Positions 28,201 to 36,083 of a DNA stretch of 64,000 nt are shown here, in pieces (the first letter of the stretch is position 1; every line of letters begins with the position of its first letter). The DNA is from Dreissena polymorpha (lineage: Eukaryota; Mollusca; Bivalvia; Myida; Dreissenidae): NCBI RefSeq assembly GCF_020536995.1, contig NC_068367.1:66661192-66725191 (forward strand). The letters are read 5' to 3'. The notes under the pieces are model-generated. The model was given only the letters and a program-made list of their open reading frames with translations. It did not search any database and was not told the DNA's origin. The position numbers were made by a program, and so were the translations under genes.

Positions 28201-31200
28201 TCAATCTACCGGTATATAGGATATTTCTATCTATATAACACAAGATATATTATCTTTTTCATAGAACTTAGCGTTTACATCAAGAACAAGGGCACCTACG
28301 ACGATTACATGGGGAACGCTACTGCCGCCAATGTCACGGTGCATGTGTCCTACAAGAACGATGATCTCATACTCGACAACAGCACCACACTGGTCGGCGG
28401 TCTGCTCTCTGTAAGTAACAGCTCGACAACAGCACCACACTGGTTGGCGGTCTGCTCTCTGTAAGTAACAGCCCGACAACAGCACCACACTGGTTGGCGG
28501 TCTGCTCTCTGTAAGTAACAGCTCGACTACAGCACCACACTGTTTGGCGGTCTGCTCTCTGTAGGTAACAGCGTAGATGAGCTTCAATTAGATGTGTTTT
28601 GTCTATGAAAACTATAATCGACGAGCTAAATCTTAACAACAGCACGCCACTGTTGATCTGTAGGCCAAGTATTAGGATGTTTGGCACGCCTTTATTTTAG
28701 TTTAAACCTATTTATTTTTAAATCGAGTGCATCGAAAGCCTCAGGATTATTTGAAATGCAATCGAGTCCGTTTCCTGGGCCTAGAACCAGTACTTGATGT
28801 ATTCTGGGGATATCCTAAGAACGCTCACACAGTGGGAATCGAACCATGGACCTTCCGATCGCTAGGCGGACACCATATCCATTACGCCAGGGCACGCCTT
28901 TCAACCGGTTAAATACTCCCGCATGACAGTTAAAATGCTTAAACCCCAGCTTTGAGTAAACTTTTCTGTTTTGTATTGAATATTGGTCTCTGACAAGAAA
29001 TAGAAGAGGGTGTTCCTGAAAATTCATCTGGTGATCTTGTTTGCAAAGTTTCATAATTCCTATATTTAGATTAGGTTTTATTCAGCAAAAAGTAATACTA
29101 TAACAGCCGCGTAACTTTAACTTTATATGTCCCCAGTCTATACTGGGGGACATATTGTTTATGTCCTGTCTGTTTGTTTCTTGGTTTGTTTGTTTGCGTC
29201 AAACTTTAACATTGGCCATAACTTTTGCAATATTGAAGATAGCAACATGATATTTGGCATGCATGTGTATCTCATGGAGCTGCATATTTTGAGTGGTGAA
29301 AGGTCAAGGCCATCATTCAAGGTCAAAGGTCAAATATATCGGGGGGACATAGTGTTTCACAAAACATATCTTGTTTTTTTTTTCACAACAGTTAATGTAA
29401 GTGACTAGATCGTTTCAAAAAGATGATGTGAAAATATAGAGGATATGGGAGAAGCCCATTCTCAATTCAAAACATCCACATTAAATACACTTTTTTTTTC
29501 AAAAAACAATGGCATAGTACTAGTTTGTATGCAATATTCATGCGACCGCCTCCTTGACTAGAGCGATTATCAGAATATCCATAATTAGTAATCAGCTAAT
29601 CTGGATAAATTAAATCTTGCAATAAACTGTCAATATCTATCCAAGAAAGTCCAGTAAAATTATTTGTAACCTTATGACCGTTTTTGCAATCAATAGTATA
29701 GATTTCATGGTTTTGACATTGTACAATAGGTTTGACGTAATGAAGCTACACTGGGTATAGCAATTATATGACCTGCGTCGTGCGAAAATGGGTCTATATG
29801 CAGTATATTTTTATATTAGCGTACAACAAACACCACCACGCCTCGCGAAAGAATGAATGGATTACAAGGTCTGTATATCGCACATGCAGAACTACTGAAT
29901 GAATTGTTGTATTATTGTGTTACAGGACAGGTCAACTGTTATCGCGACGTATGCTCTGTGTGGCTTCTCCAATTTGTCGTCTATAGGAATCATGATAGGG
30001 GCTCTTGGGGCAATGGCCCCTAACCGGAAGGGCGCCATAACCCAGGTCGTTGTGAGGGCCATGATAGCCGGAAATGTGGCGTGCTTTATGACCGCCTGTA
30101 TTGCTGGTATGTTGGCTCAAGTCACCTTCGTGGTGTCTGTATATTCAGGACTAGTATCCTCGCATGTGCTTGTATTGAAAAAGTTTAATCTTTAACAACG
30201 ATGTTTTCGTTTACCACATCCGGGTTATTCTATAGAAAAAAAGAACTTATTTATACAAAGATGTATAATGTTTTCACAACACGAAAAATAAGTCAATTTA
30301 CAATATACATTTGTAGATCGCGTGGTATTTGCATGTTATGTTGTTAAGATTAAGTAAGAATTCACATAACGTTTGCATCGGTTCTAATATGTCTTTAATA
30401 CTCGGTCTCTTGCGCATAACAACTAAAACAGTGCTTTTCAATGCGATACACAATTCTCAGAAGAAAATTATTGTTTCGCATAAAACTTGAATAAATATTT
30501 CAAATAAATAAGCTAATAAAAAGTGAATGTCATATTGTGTTAAAGTCAGCAATTTTTAATTTAACTGGCAAAATTTATCATAACGCTCAGTAACTTGCTA
30601 AATAGAATCCATATGAACCGCGCTATGTGAAATACAAGTGCGAAAAGTGTCGTCCCTAATTAGCCTATGCAGTCCACACAGGCTAATCAGCGACGACACT
30701 TTCCGCTGTTATGATATTTTCCGTTTCAAGAAAGTCTCTTATTAGCAAAAAATAAGTTAGGCGTAAAATGTCGTCCCTGATTAGCCTGTGCGAACTGCAC
30801 AGGCTAATCTGGGACGACACTTTACGCACATGCATTAAACCCCCTTTCCACAGAGCACGTACGTTGTCTATGTACAATCCGCATCTTAATTAATTAATAT
30901 TATTAGAAATAAAGTATGAGTTTGGAAATATATGTTATTTTTTAAATTAATATTAAGGAGTCCTGGGGCCGTATTCTTTACTTAAGAATAAAGAATAAAG
31001 AAAATTCTTCATTCTGTTCTTTTCTATGAACGTTCTTAGGTCGATACTTTATCGGTATTCACCAACGCTTGTTAGCGTTCTTTATAAAGAATTATTTGTT
31101 ATTAATGTAAGCGGCATTGGTACCCGGCAATTTCGCTCTAGCAGCCATCTTGGAATCTGTAAGAATTATTCTTAGTATGCTCAAGAGCATTCTTAGAATT

Positions 31201-31787
31201 CTAAAGAAAATTCTTTGTTCTTAAAAATTGTCTTTAGCAATATGTGTTGGTGAATTAGACTTAAGAATTTTGTCTTAGACTAAAGAATTTTCTTTATTCT
31301 TAAGTCTAAGAATTGCTAAAGAATTGTTGGTGAATACGGTCGTGGTATGTAATTCCTTATCCAAACTACAAACTCACATATGACATTGAAAGAATCTCAT
31401 TCACCATAACACACCTCTGTTCATCATTTGCACATTTACATTTTATATGCTTTTTTTTTAAGAAACAGTTATTTTAAAGCAATTAATTGATTTGGGCCGT
31501 GCTCTGTGAAAAGGCGGTTTAATGCATGTGCGTTAAGTATCGTCCCAGGTTAGCATGTGCAGTCCGCACAGGCTAATGAGGACCGACACTTTCCGCCTAA
31601 ACTTTTGCTAATGATACTCTCTTTAAACGGAAAATATCATAAAAGCGGAAAGTGTCGTCCCTGATTTGCCTGTGCGGACTGCACTTTATCACAATCTGGG
31701 ACGATACTTTACGCACATGCATTAAACCCCCTTTTCAGAGAGAACGGTTCATTTATTTCAGGACTTCTGTATGACGGGAATGAGTGA
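9670..31787 (+). CDS. SLC28: SLC28 / concentrative nucleoside transporter, gene 1 (13 exons)
   Basis: Sodium-coupled nucleoside importer of the plasma membrane. Exons: 9670-9846, 12781-12922, 19304-19544, 19796-19949, 20393-20587, 21057-21218, 23209-23334, 23621-23751, 25857-26031, 27108-27231, 28265-28410, 29926-30106, 31762-31787. The spliced length is 1980 nt (659 residues plus stop) and every phase closes. Family landmarks in order: acidic cytosolic N-terminus (to about 106); Nucleos_tra2_N segment [17 protein letters not shown] (about 240); hairpin motif NIFIGQ-SE (about 352-359); [16 protein letters not shown] (about 410); [19 protein letters not shown] (about 540); [15 protein letters not shown] (about 597-611); end [11 protein letters not shown]. 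From what is known of Vibrio CNT, the hairpin GQ-(T/S)E, the Glu of NEFVAY and Asn/Ser of SNLSS line the nucleoside site; all are present. Exons 1-2 are less certain than 3-13. Exons 10 and 11 are flanked by tandem copies of their own splice junctions. Confidence 0.92.
10239..10470. mobile_element. Family A TIR element, copy 4, in intron 1 of gene 1
   Basis: Full-length copy: TTAACCCATTTATGCCTAG at the left and CTAGGCATAAATGGGTTAA at the right, with the GCGGCGTCTCATC core hairpin. The rest of intron 1 (9847-12780) shows no other recognised feature. Confidence 0.88.
12781..12922 (+). CDS. SLC28: SLC28 gene 1, exon 2 (acidic N-terminal exon)
   Basis: Encodes [19 protein letters not shown], matching the acidic segment [19 protein letters not shown] in gene 2 exon 2. 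The donor TG|GTAAGA leaves one base that completes the first codon of exon 3. The 5' edge is ambiguous: the strong AATTCAG at 12750-12756 would read into TGA in phase 0, whereas the AAG at 12778-12780 keeps exon 1 in frame. Alternatively translation starts at the ATG at 12775 and exon 1 is not coding. The preceding 250 bp contain repeated TTACGAAA/ATGTAACG-like words, possibly a decayed tandem array. Confidence 0.75.
12923..15961. other. Left part of gene 1 intron 2; no gene seen
   Basis: AT-rich intronic DNA. Around 14070-14560 there are repeated AAGGTCA words (GAAGGTCATATTTC, GAAGGTCAATGACA, AAAGGTCAAAC), a flavour common in dispersed mollusc repeats, but I could not fix element ends. Confidence 0.4.
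15962..16513. mobile_element. Foldback element with long inverted repeats (about 550 bp)
   Basis: Outer ends TTAAAGGGACCCTCAACCAC and GTGGTTGAGGGTCTCTTTAA are inverted repeats. The similarity continues inward for over 100 bp (for example AATATACTAATTGT-like arms with TTAGTTTATATTGATTAAAA and its inverse). A second inner pair, ACTATAAATAACGCAAGTAG / CTACTTGCGTTATTTATAGT, encloses the core. Non-coding; lies in gene 1 intron 2. Confidence 0.85.
16203..16233. repeat. (TA)n microsatellite inside foldback element
   Basis: About 15 uninterrupted TA dinucleotides near the symmetry centre of the foldback element. Confidence 0.95.
16514..18250. other. Middle of gene 1 intron 2; nothing recognised
   Basis: AT-rich, no supported exon or repeat boundary. 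Confidence 0.4.
18254..18391 (-). other. Orphan acidic open segment, possible terminal exon
   Basis: On the - strand a frame reads ...[15 protein letters not shown] then [21 protein letters not shown] and a stop. The composition (acidic, D/E/L rich, tryptophans) looks protein-like and not like random AT-rich DNA. There is no good acceptor upstream, no further exon was found and I do not recognise the family. It may be a remnant exon or chance. Confidence 0.2.
18830..18965. promoter_or_regulatory. Promoter-like GC patch in gene 1 intron 2
   Basis: A local GC rise with a perfect E-box palindrome GTCACGTGAC, two ATGGCGG words (YY1-like; AATATGGCGGCGG) and CpG-rich GACATCGGCGAAGCGGGTATTCGC, all within 130 bp and about 350-470 bp before exon 3, the first strongly conserved exon. 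A 47-codon frame opens at the ATG at 18893 ([20 protein letters not shown]). This could be an internal promoter for a shorter transcript of gene 1 or the start of an unrelated short transcript. Inference from motifs only. Confidence 0.35.
19304..19544 (+). CDS. SLC28: SLC28 gene 1, exon 3
   Basis: Acceptor TTTTCAATTACAG, donor ATGC|GTGAGT. Encodes the first membrane segment ([21 protein letters not shown]) and a second hydrophobic run ([18 protein letters not shown]), then a Cys-containing loop. Aligns with gene 2 exon 3 through LYTAYFLYA and MVRLLW, and is 15 nt shorter. Confidence 0.93.
19796..19949 (+). CDS. SLC28: SLC28 gene 1, exon 4
   Basis: Acceptor GTCATTTAG, donor CACAG|GTAACG. Hydrophobic [20 protein letters not shown], the conserved RPDNLRSA turn, then [10 protein letters not shown]. 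Same length (154 nt) as gene 2 exon 4 but clearly diverged in sequence. Confidence 0.95.
20249..20369. mobile_element. Family B element, right half only, in intron 4
   Basis: Starts within GAAAATCCAGTCCAGGCGG and runs to the end ATCTCAGAGCGCGTCTC. It ends about 25 bp before exon 5, so it supplies much of the 3' end of this intron. Confidence 0.8.
20393..20587 (+). CDS. SLC28: SLC28 gene 1, exon 5 (Nucleos_tra2_N core)
   Basis: Phase 0 on both sides (TGCCTGCAG|, AAG|GTACTT). Carries [20 protein letters not shown], the [10 protein letters not shown] motif and ends HYFAFK, all hallmark CNT positions. One codon longer than gene 2 exon 5 (GAETYTM against GEAYTM). Confidence 0.97.
21057..21218 (+). 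CDS. SLC28: SLC28 gene 1, exon 6 (ligand/sodium hairpin, first part)
   Basis: Acceptor TTTTCTAG, donor GGTCAA|GTAAGT. Encodes [13 protein letters not shown] (the Gly position linked to substrate breadth in human CNT3), [11 protein letters not shown] and NIFIGQ, which pairs with the SEAP of exon 7. The residue before the conserved Asn is Ala (AANIF) where gene 2 and most relatives have Gly. The single donor here contrasts with the donor array on gene 2 exon 6. Confidence 0.97.
21349..21978. mobile_element. hAT-like non-autonomous element in intron 6
   Basis: Left end GGCGGATCCAAGGGGGG and right end CCTGGATCCGCCCCTG are inverted, the CAGGGGCGGATCCAGG-type terminus common to hAT miniature elements. 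Poly-G/poly-C/poly-A runs sit just inside the left end. No transposase similarity was seen. Target duplication could not be confirmed because the left end is worn. Confidence 0.65.
22213..22970. other. Intron 6 stretch with G run and repeated GGTAT / TATTGAAATGGG words
   Basis: A 17-base G run (about 22220-22236) is followed by recurrent ATATGGGTAT and later TTGAAATGGG / ATCAAAATGGG words at irregular spacing (22840-22960). This looks like a decayed dispersed repeat; ends not defined. Confidence 0.4.
22972..23174. mobile_element. Family B element in intron 6
   Basis: Diverged copy with CACAGGCTAATCAGGGATGACA and GTACGTGCATTTAACCCCGTTTTCCC. Its right end is about 35 bp from exon 7. Confidence 0.8.
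23209..23334 (+). CDS. SLC28: SLC28 gene 1, exon 7
   Basis: Acceptor GCCTTTAAG, donor GGGA|GTAAGA. Begins [10 protein letters not shown], completing the GQ-(T/S)E ligand site with Ser in the Thr position, then [16 protein letters not shown], a CNT signature. 126 nt as in gene 2. Confidence 0.97.
23621..23751 (+). CDS. SLC28: SLC28 gene 1, exon 8
   Basis: Acceptor TTGCGATTAG, donor AAAGG|GTATAG (weak at +4/+5). Encodes [20 protein letters not shown] and WPETKKSK, then a short cytosolic linker. 131 nt as in gene 2. Confidence 0.95.
23884..23945 (+). repeat. tRNA-derived SINE head in intron 8
   Basis: GCGACGCGGTAGAGTGTCTG resembles an A box and ATCATGGGCTGAATCCCC a B box, spaced as in a tRNA. 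No acceptor-stem pairing, so it is a SINE head and not a working tRNA. A poorly bounded AT-rich tail follows to about 24150. Confidence 0.55.
24150..25570. other. Gene 1 intron 8, AT-rich; small hairpin near 25000-25080
   Basis: No exon seen. ATATCTCGACTTTACTCG and CGAGTAAAGTCGATAT form an inverted pair about 40 bp apart near 25006-25080, probably a small foldback remnant. Confidence 0.45.
25575..25807. mobile_element. Family B element in intron 8
   Basis: Near-complete copy from AATGTGCGTAAAGTGTTG to CACATGCATTAGGTCCTATTTTCCCAGAG, about 50 bp before exon 9. Confidence 0.85.
25857..26031 (+). CDS. SLC28: SLC28 gene 1, exon 9
   Basis: Acceptor CACACCCAG, donor [31 protein letters not shown] and [16 protein letters not shown] are typical of the Nucleos_tra2_C part. 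175 nt as in gene 2. Confidence 0.97.
26403..27130 (+). repeat. 28-bp tandem array made of exon 10's own acceptor site
   Basis: About 20 clear copies (26536-27130) plus 2-3 decayed ones from about 26403. The unit is TTATTTCCAG plus TTAATCTGTTCCTACGTG. The last unit is the real intron 9/exon 10 boundary: TTATTTCCAG is the functional acceptor and TTAATCTGCTCCTACGTG is the start of exon 10, reading LICSYV. Most copies still spell LICSYV. Many have lost the AG (CCAATT), but roughly nine, concentrated in the right half, keep CCAG or CTAG. Gene 2 has no array at the matching place. Confidence 0.92.
27108..27231 (+). CDS. SLC28: SLC28 gene 1, exon 10
   Basis: Starts in the last unit of the 28-bp array (LICSYV), continues FYPIAWLLG and ends with [10 protein letters not shown], which holds the conserved Glu of hairpin 2. 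Donor ACCG|GTCAGT. 124 nt as in gene 2. Use of an upstream array acceptor would add 28 nt per unit and shift frame except in multiples of three. Confidence 0.95.
27254..27516. mobile_element. Family B element in intron 10
   Basis: GCCTCGTTGTGTGAGAACTG at the left and CAGTTTTCCCACTCCGAGGC at the right; starts only 22 bp after exon 10. Confidence 0.85.
27611..27950. mobile_element. Dispersed element bounded by TATCCCCCGCC / GGCGGGGGATA
   Basis: A 340-bp block with inverted ends TATCCCCCGCCA and TTGGCGGGGGATA and an inner CTAAGGTCAAGGTCACA motif. I see no coding. This is a mollusc-type dispersed non-coding element by appearance; superfamily unknown. Confidence 0.65.
28265..28410 (+). CDS. SLC28: SLC28 gene 1, exon 11
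   Basis: Acceptor TTTTTCATAG, donor CTCTCT|GTAAGT. Begins LSVYIKNKG and carries three N-glycosylation sequons (NAT, NVT, NST) in an extracellular-type loop. Ends [13 protein letters not shown]. Five codons longer than gene 2 exon 11. Only the first of four tandem donors keeps the downstream frame. Confidence 0.93.
28372..28571 (+). repeat. 50-bp tandem array of exon 11's end and donor site (4 copies)
   Basis: Exact 50-bp period with starts at 28372, 28422, 28472 and 28522. Each unit has the last 13 codons of exon 11 (CTCGACAACAGCACCACACT ... CTGCTCTCT) followed by GTAAGTAACAG. Copies differ by only a few bases (last donor GTAGGT). Copy 1 is the exon itself; copies 2-4 are intronic decoys. 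Confidence 0.95.
28815..28906 (-). repeat. tRNA-derived SINE head
   Basis: On the - strand, CTGGCGTAATGGATATGGTG resembles an A box and ATGGTTCGATTCCCACTG a B box, with a short anticodon-like hairpin between. Acceptor-stem ends do not pair, so I call a SINE head and not a tRNA gene. Confidence 0.6.
29126..29370. mobile_element. Dispersed element with GTCCCC / GGGGGAC ends in intron 11
   Basis: Starts with the hairpin TGTCCCCAGTCTATACTGGGGGACA, has ATTGGCCATAACTTTTGCAATATT and AAGGTCAAGG / AAGGTCAAAGGTCAA words, and ends GGGGGGACATAGTGTTTCAC. This arrangement is typical of a common dispersed mollusc repeat; classification uncertain. Confidence 0.6.
29926..30106 (+). CDS. SLC28: SLC28 gene 1, exon 12
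   Basis: Acceptor TGTGTTACAG, donor GCTG|GTATGT. Contains [17 protein letters not shown], whose Asn and Ser (N-x-x-S) line the nucleoside site in the family, and APNRKG. The last third is identical to gene 2 over 44 consecutive nucleotides (30052-30095). Confidence 0.97.
30617..30860. mobile_element. Family B element in intron 12, copy a
   Basis: AACCGCGCTATGTGAAATAC at the left and CCCCTTTCCACAGAGCAC at the right, with both inner palindromes present. Confidence 0.85.
30964..31346. mobile_element. Foldback TIR element GGGGCCGTATTC ... GAATACGGTCG (about 380 bp)
   Basis: Ends GGGGCCGTATTCTTTACTTAAG and CTTAAGTCTAAGAATTGC ... GAATACGGTCG are inverted. The interior is a string of AAGAAT/ATTCTT words that folds back on itself. 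Non-coding; in gene 1 intron 12. Confidence 0.75.
31494..31750. mobile_element. Family B element abutting the last exon of gene 1
   Basis: Complete copy, GGGCCGTGCTCTGTGAAAAG to CTTTTCAGAGAGAACGGTTC, flanked by ATTT on both sides (31490-31493, 31751-31754). Its right end is 11 bp from exon 13, so it lies between any original branch point and the acceptor. Confidence 0.9.
31762..31787 (+). CDS. SLC28: SLC28 gene 1, exon 13 (26-nt terminal coding exon)
   Basis: Acceptor TTTATTTCAG, two bases finish the Gly codon begun in exon 12, then LLYDGNE and TGA. The family ends this region AGILY or AGLLY, and gene 2 has a 26-nt last exon reading LLYKSDM. The intron's 3' end is formed by a family B element plus its target duplication. 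Confidence 0.9.
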
Positions 31788-33439
31788 CTCGTGTGTCTCA
31801 AAACAGTTTGCCTTAACCTGGACAGACTATGGGCCAAGAAATAGAATGCAATAGAGCGGAGAATTATCACATTATTTGCATATGAATACTTAGTTGTGTA
31901 GGACTGAATAGTGTGGTTCAGGGAGATGCTGTATGTGTCACTTTCAATTTTGACATCGAAGTTTTTCATGTTTAGTATTAATTTGACTTGTACTTATCAT
32001 ATATCAATAGGTTAACATTTTGATGTTTCCATGAATTCCCAATTGTGTTATCTCTTATTATTTGGAATTCATACACCAGAACATCTAAATTTTTGTTGCA
32101 TGTTGTATAGCCCGAAATATTTATTTTTATTGTATTTAAATGATGCATTGACTCGTTGTGATATTAAATGATTACTATCATTATTTTAATATCTTGTGCT
32201 CATGTTTGTAATATCGTTTTACGTTATATTATCGAGTATTTTTACTGCATAATGCTTGTTATTTTTCTCAGATCTGAAAATATTTTGTTAACATTAAAAT
32301 ATCTCCACGTGCGTTAATAATTTTACAAAAAAAAAACTTTTTTAATTACATGTTTGCCTTGGTGGAAACTGTTTTAAGTTTATAAATACTTTATTATGAA
32401 CAAAGGCATATTTTGTAGTTATTCTTCTCATTTGTCCTGTGCTCTTCAATTTCATAACTTGTTTATATACTATTTTAGTAAAATATACATGTATATTTTT
32501 TTTAATTGTGCTCATTTAATCTTATAATCAGTTTGCAGCTCATTTAAACCAACTACTAATTACATGCACATTGGTTTCTTGCAAGGAATACTTGATCTTT
32601 AATAATTTGGTCCGATTTTAAAATTAACTTATTTTTCCAAAGTACTAAACATAAATTAAGCGAATATAGAAAAAAACAATATAAGACATATAATATAACC
32701 AACGTTTTGTAACTGAGTAATTAAGCGAGGAAATTAAAAAGATATGAAACGTTCCTTATGGGCTTTGATATATGAAATGATAACATTAACTCTTATATGG
32801 GTGACACATTGTTGATTTTGCTATTATTTCCTGTTGGCATGGCTGTTTTAGGCAAGTCACTTGCAAGAGTACAATTCCATTTAGATAACTTACGTTTGTA
32901 AGGGGAATAGCTGCTATCATTGCAAAAACGAAATTATTCTCTTTTGGAAATTGGTAATATTAAAAGTAAAGGAATAATGAGCATACAACAATCACTATAT
33001 CGATGTGGTTTATCACGTAAACTTTTTACGCACGGTGTTGAATTAGACCGAACCATTCAAATCTGAACAGGGACATTTCGTGGGTAAGGCGATTTGGGCC
33101 ATGAATACATTTTTGCTTAAATGAAATTAATTTAACATAAAACCAAAGATATTATGTCTTCCGTTGGTTATATATCATTATAACAACAACAATATGAAAA
33201 AAAACAAACAAAAACAAATACTTCTTCTAAATGCGTTTTGTGCCACTCGACAAGTACTCATGTATGACAGTGTTTTGAAGATCAACATAATACTAAGGTA
33301 TATGGCCTTTATCTCGCATTTGTATTTGTTTCAACTTCATTTACACATGAATATCGTACATTTTTTTAAAGCCCATGTACATGTTTGCGAACTGGCAGTA
33401 AAACGTATTTACTGGATTTTTTTATAAGAAAGGATTTTT

Positions 33440-33572
33440 TTAAAGGAAAAAAATCCATAAAAGCGGAAAGTGTCGCCCCTGATTAGCCTGTGCTAACTGC
33501 ACATGCTAATCTGGGACGACACTTAACGCACATACATTCAGCCCTGTTTTCGTAGAAAGAGGCTCCTTTGTT
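33440..33572. mobile_element. Family B element, right half
   Basis: AAAAGCGGAAAGTGTCGCCC through GCACATACATTCAGCCCTGTTTTCG; left half missing. Confidence 0.75.
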
Positions 33573-34116
33573 ATTAACATATTTAAAAAGTAATACGGCT
33601 AAGAATTGTTCAGAAAAACATTAGTCCTAACCCATTGATTTAATTGACGTTCGTTTTAAACAACAAAAACAATGCCATCAAGGCCGTATACCATTTTAAA
33701 CAGATAATTCTTGTTTTAAGATATGTTGGTTATTTTTGTCTCATTTACCTAATGGTACTTAAGGCATATTCCTTTGTCCGAAATGTAAGCACTGCGTTAC
33801 ACTGTTACACAATAAGACAGAAGACCATTTGTCTATATGTGAACGTGTCCATTAAAATGACATACACTATATAATACATTTTGCATCGACAACATATACT
33901 CCACTAATCCTTGAGATTTATTCAAAACTCAAAACATTAATAAACATAGCATACTTTAAAATGAACATATTGCTAGTTGTAATATTTGGTTAACAATATA
34001 CACATGACATATAACAAAATTATTGACATACAACCTGATTTGTATCAAGACATAGCACCAGAAGTATTCAACGCATTGATTCGTATTTACCGTACTATAA
34101 AACTATTTACCACGCT

Positions 34117-34285
34117 TTGGAAAACGGGACTTAATGCACGTGCGTAAAGTGTTGTCCCAGATTAGCCCGTGCAGTCCACACAGGCTAATAAGGGACGAAA
34201 CTATCCGCTTCTATTGTATTTTCGTTTAAAGGAAGTCTGTTCTGAGCTAAAATCCAGTTCAAACGGAAAGTGTCGTCCCTGAAGT
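34117..34285. mobile_element. Family B element, left two thirds
   Basis: Starts TTTGGAAAACGGGACTTAATG and runs to GTGTCGTCCCTGAAG, then breaks into unrelated sequence. Confidence 0.75.
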
Positions 34286-34514
34286 ATTAAAAAGGTTGCC
34301 GATGGCTCATGGCGTCATTTTGCGTTAGTGCCGACTATAGCTCCGGTTAACCTGTGTTGCAAATTTCACAAATTAAAAATTTTCCAAGCTGTTACAATAT
34401 CGTCTGACGGATTATCTTCTCAATCAGATTATGTAAAAAAAAGCTTGAAATCTGTCTGTGAAACATCATATTTTATCAAATGCGCGTGATAAAGCGCGCG
34501 ATATAAACAGCCTT

Positions 34515-34668
34515 GTTATGTGAAAACAGGGTTTGATGCATGGGCATAAAATTTCGTCCCAGATTAGTCTGTGTCGTCCCCGATAAGCCCGTGCGGACGG
34601 CACATACCGATCTTGGACGACTCTGTTTGCATAGGCATTAAGCAAAGGTTTCCAAGGACGCGACGCGT
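34515..34668. mobile_element. Family B element, internally deleted and diverged
   Basis: TTATGTGAAAACAGGGTTTG at the left, GCATTAAGCAAAGGTTTCCAAGG at the right; the central third is missing. Confidence 0.65.
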
Positions 34669-35180
34669 GTATTACTTGGCAATTATCATTTTAGGTGGAA
34701 TGTGTTAACGAATCACAATGCGCAATTAATAAAAAACAATAAGACTATAAAAAGCAAACATACATATGAAAGTAATCTATAAACTTTTATAAGAATAAAC
34801 ATGAGACAGCTATACGTTTTTGTATAAAATAGCAATAGGCTATACAAACAATCATATGTTATGTGTACCACACTATTGACAAAAATTTAAGTATTGATAG
34901 CTTTATGAAAAAAGTCTACCGTTTCACAATCAACTATCACAAGAATACGCTGATTTAATAGAAATCTATTATTTAACATAACATGCGTACATACACAATT
35001 ATTTCATGAGAACAAAACTGGAAATACCACCATGCATTAGATAGGGGGTGCAATGTAAGAAAACATACATTGAAATAATAAATGTAATACTAGTGATACA
35101 TTTTAAATTATTTAGAATAGAATTAGCATTAGCCATGAGCATTCAAAATTATGCAAAAAATGTTTTCAATGATATAAATG

Positions 35181-35278
35181 AGTCGTGTTCGGAGAAAACA
35201 CGCGGACTGCACAGGCTAACCTGGTACGACACTTTACGCACATGCATTAAGCCCAGTTTTCTCAGAAGACGGCTCCAA
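35181..35278. mobile_element. Family B element, short deletion derivative
   Basis: AATGAGTCGTGTTCGGAGAAAAC joins directly to GCGGACTGCACAGGCTAACC and runs to CTCAGAAGACGGCTCC: both termini without the middle. Confidence 0.75.
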
Positions 35279-35510
35279 TTATTAATCGTAACACTAGGAT
35301 ATCAAATGATTTCATTCAGTTCCAACATACCGAAAGATTGACAGGTATAAAAAGGTTTCTTAACGTTTTCAACTCGTAAACAACGTTTGTTTTCACGGTA
35401 ACATTCACAAAAGTTCATCGTAAGTCTTTGATTGAATTTGTATACAACCATAATTGTTGTAACTATGCACACACTTGACCCTTGCACGAGATTTAGAAAT
35501 AAATGCGAGC

Positions 35511-35745
35511 AATTATCTGAGAAAACCGGTTTTAGTGAAGTTTCATTTTTGAGGTAGAACAGGCTAATCTAGGACGACAATTTCAACCTAAACTGGATGT
35601 TCGATTAGCAGATACCTCCTATAGACGAAAATATCGAAAAAGCCGAAAGTGTCGTCACAGATAAGCCTATGAGGACTGAACATTCTAATCTGGGACGAAA
35701 CTATTTTAGCGTGCATCAAGTCCCATCTTCATAGAGTACGGCTCT
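35511..35745. mobile_element. Family B element, diverged
   Basis: GCAATTATCTGAGAAAACCGG to CATCTTCATAGAGTACGGCTC with a recognisable but worn interior. Confidence 0.65.
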
Positions 35746-36083
35746 TTATAAAAAAATATAATTTCATATTTGAAATATTTAACGTGATTTAAATAAACAG
35801 TAGATGGTAGCAAATTAAAAAAAAATGCAGGTAAAAAGTGTTTGACCATCATATGCAATACGTATAACAAATTAACTAGTAAAACAAAAATAAGCTGTGC
35901 ATAATATTCTCTGCACATCAACAAATCGTAATATCTATCACAATAATTACATGAATGTACATGTTTTTTTTTTGTATTTACGGGTGTGCATAATCTAATT
36001 TGACGTAAAACTAGCAGCCAATACTAGAAATGCCCGTCGATGAAGGCGTCGATTCCACGTGGCAAATGCATTGGTATGGCGGT

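Larger units (their letters stand above)
31788..36083. other. Intergenic gap between the convergent genes
   Basis: 3' flanks of both genes meet here. AT-rich with an ATTAAA near 32164 as the only nearby candidate polyadenylation word for gene 1. Otherwise it holds family B copies at 33440-33572, 34117-34285, 34515-34668, 35181-35278 and 35511-35745. No other gene seen. Confidence 0.6.

Noticed and set aside
28231-28687. Two overlapping - strand open frames with repeated YREQTA-like units
   Set aside because: Antisense of the 50-bp donor array of gene 1 exon 11.
28815-28906. Arg/Ala-type tRNA gene on the - strand
   Set aside because: A and B boxes are present but acceptor and T stems do not pair; treated as a SINE head.
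30107-30195. Read-through of gene 1 exon 12 to an in-frame stop (MLAQVTFVV...)
   Set aside because: A GTATGT donor follows Gly and exon 13 at 31762 restores the conserved GLLY ending; gene 2 shows the same structure.
33590-33640. Candidate last exon of gene 2 (Gly-Leu-Met-Phe-Phe-stop after a TTAG)
   Set aside because: Poor pyrimidine tract and family mismatch; the exon at 36084-36109 has a strong acceptor, GLLY and the same 26-nt length as gene 1.
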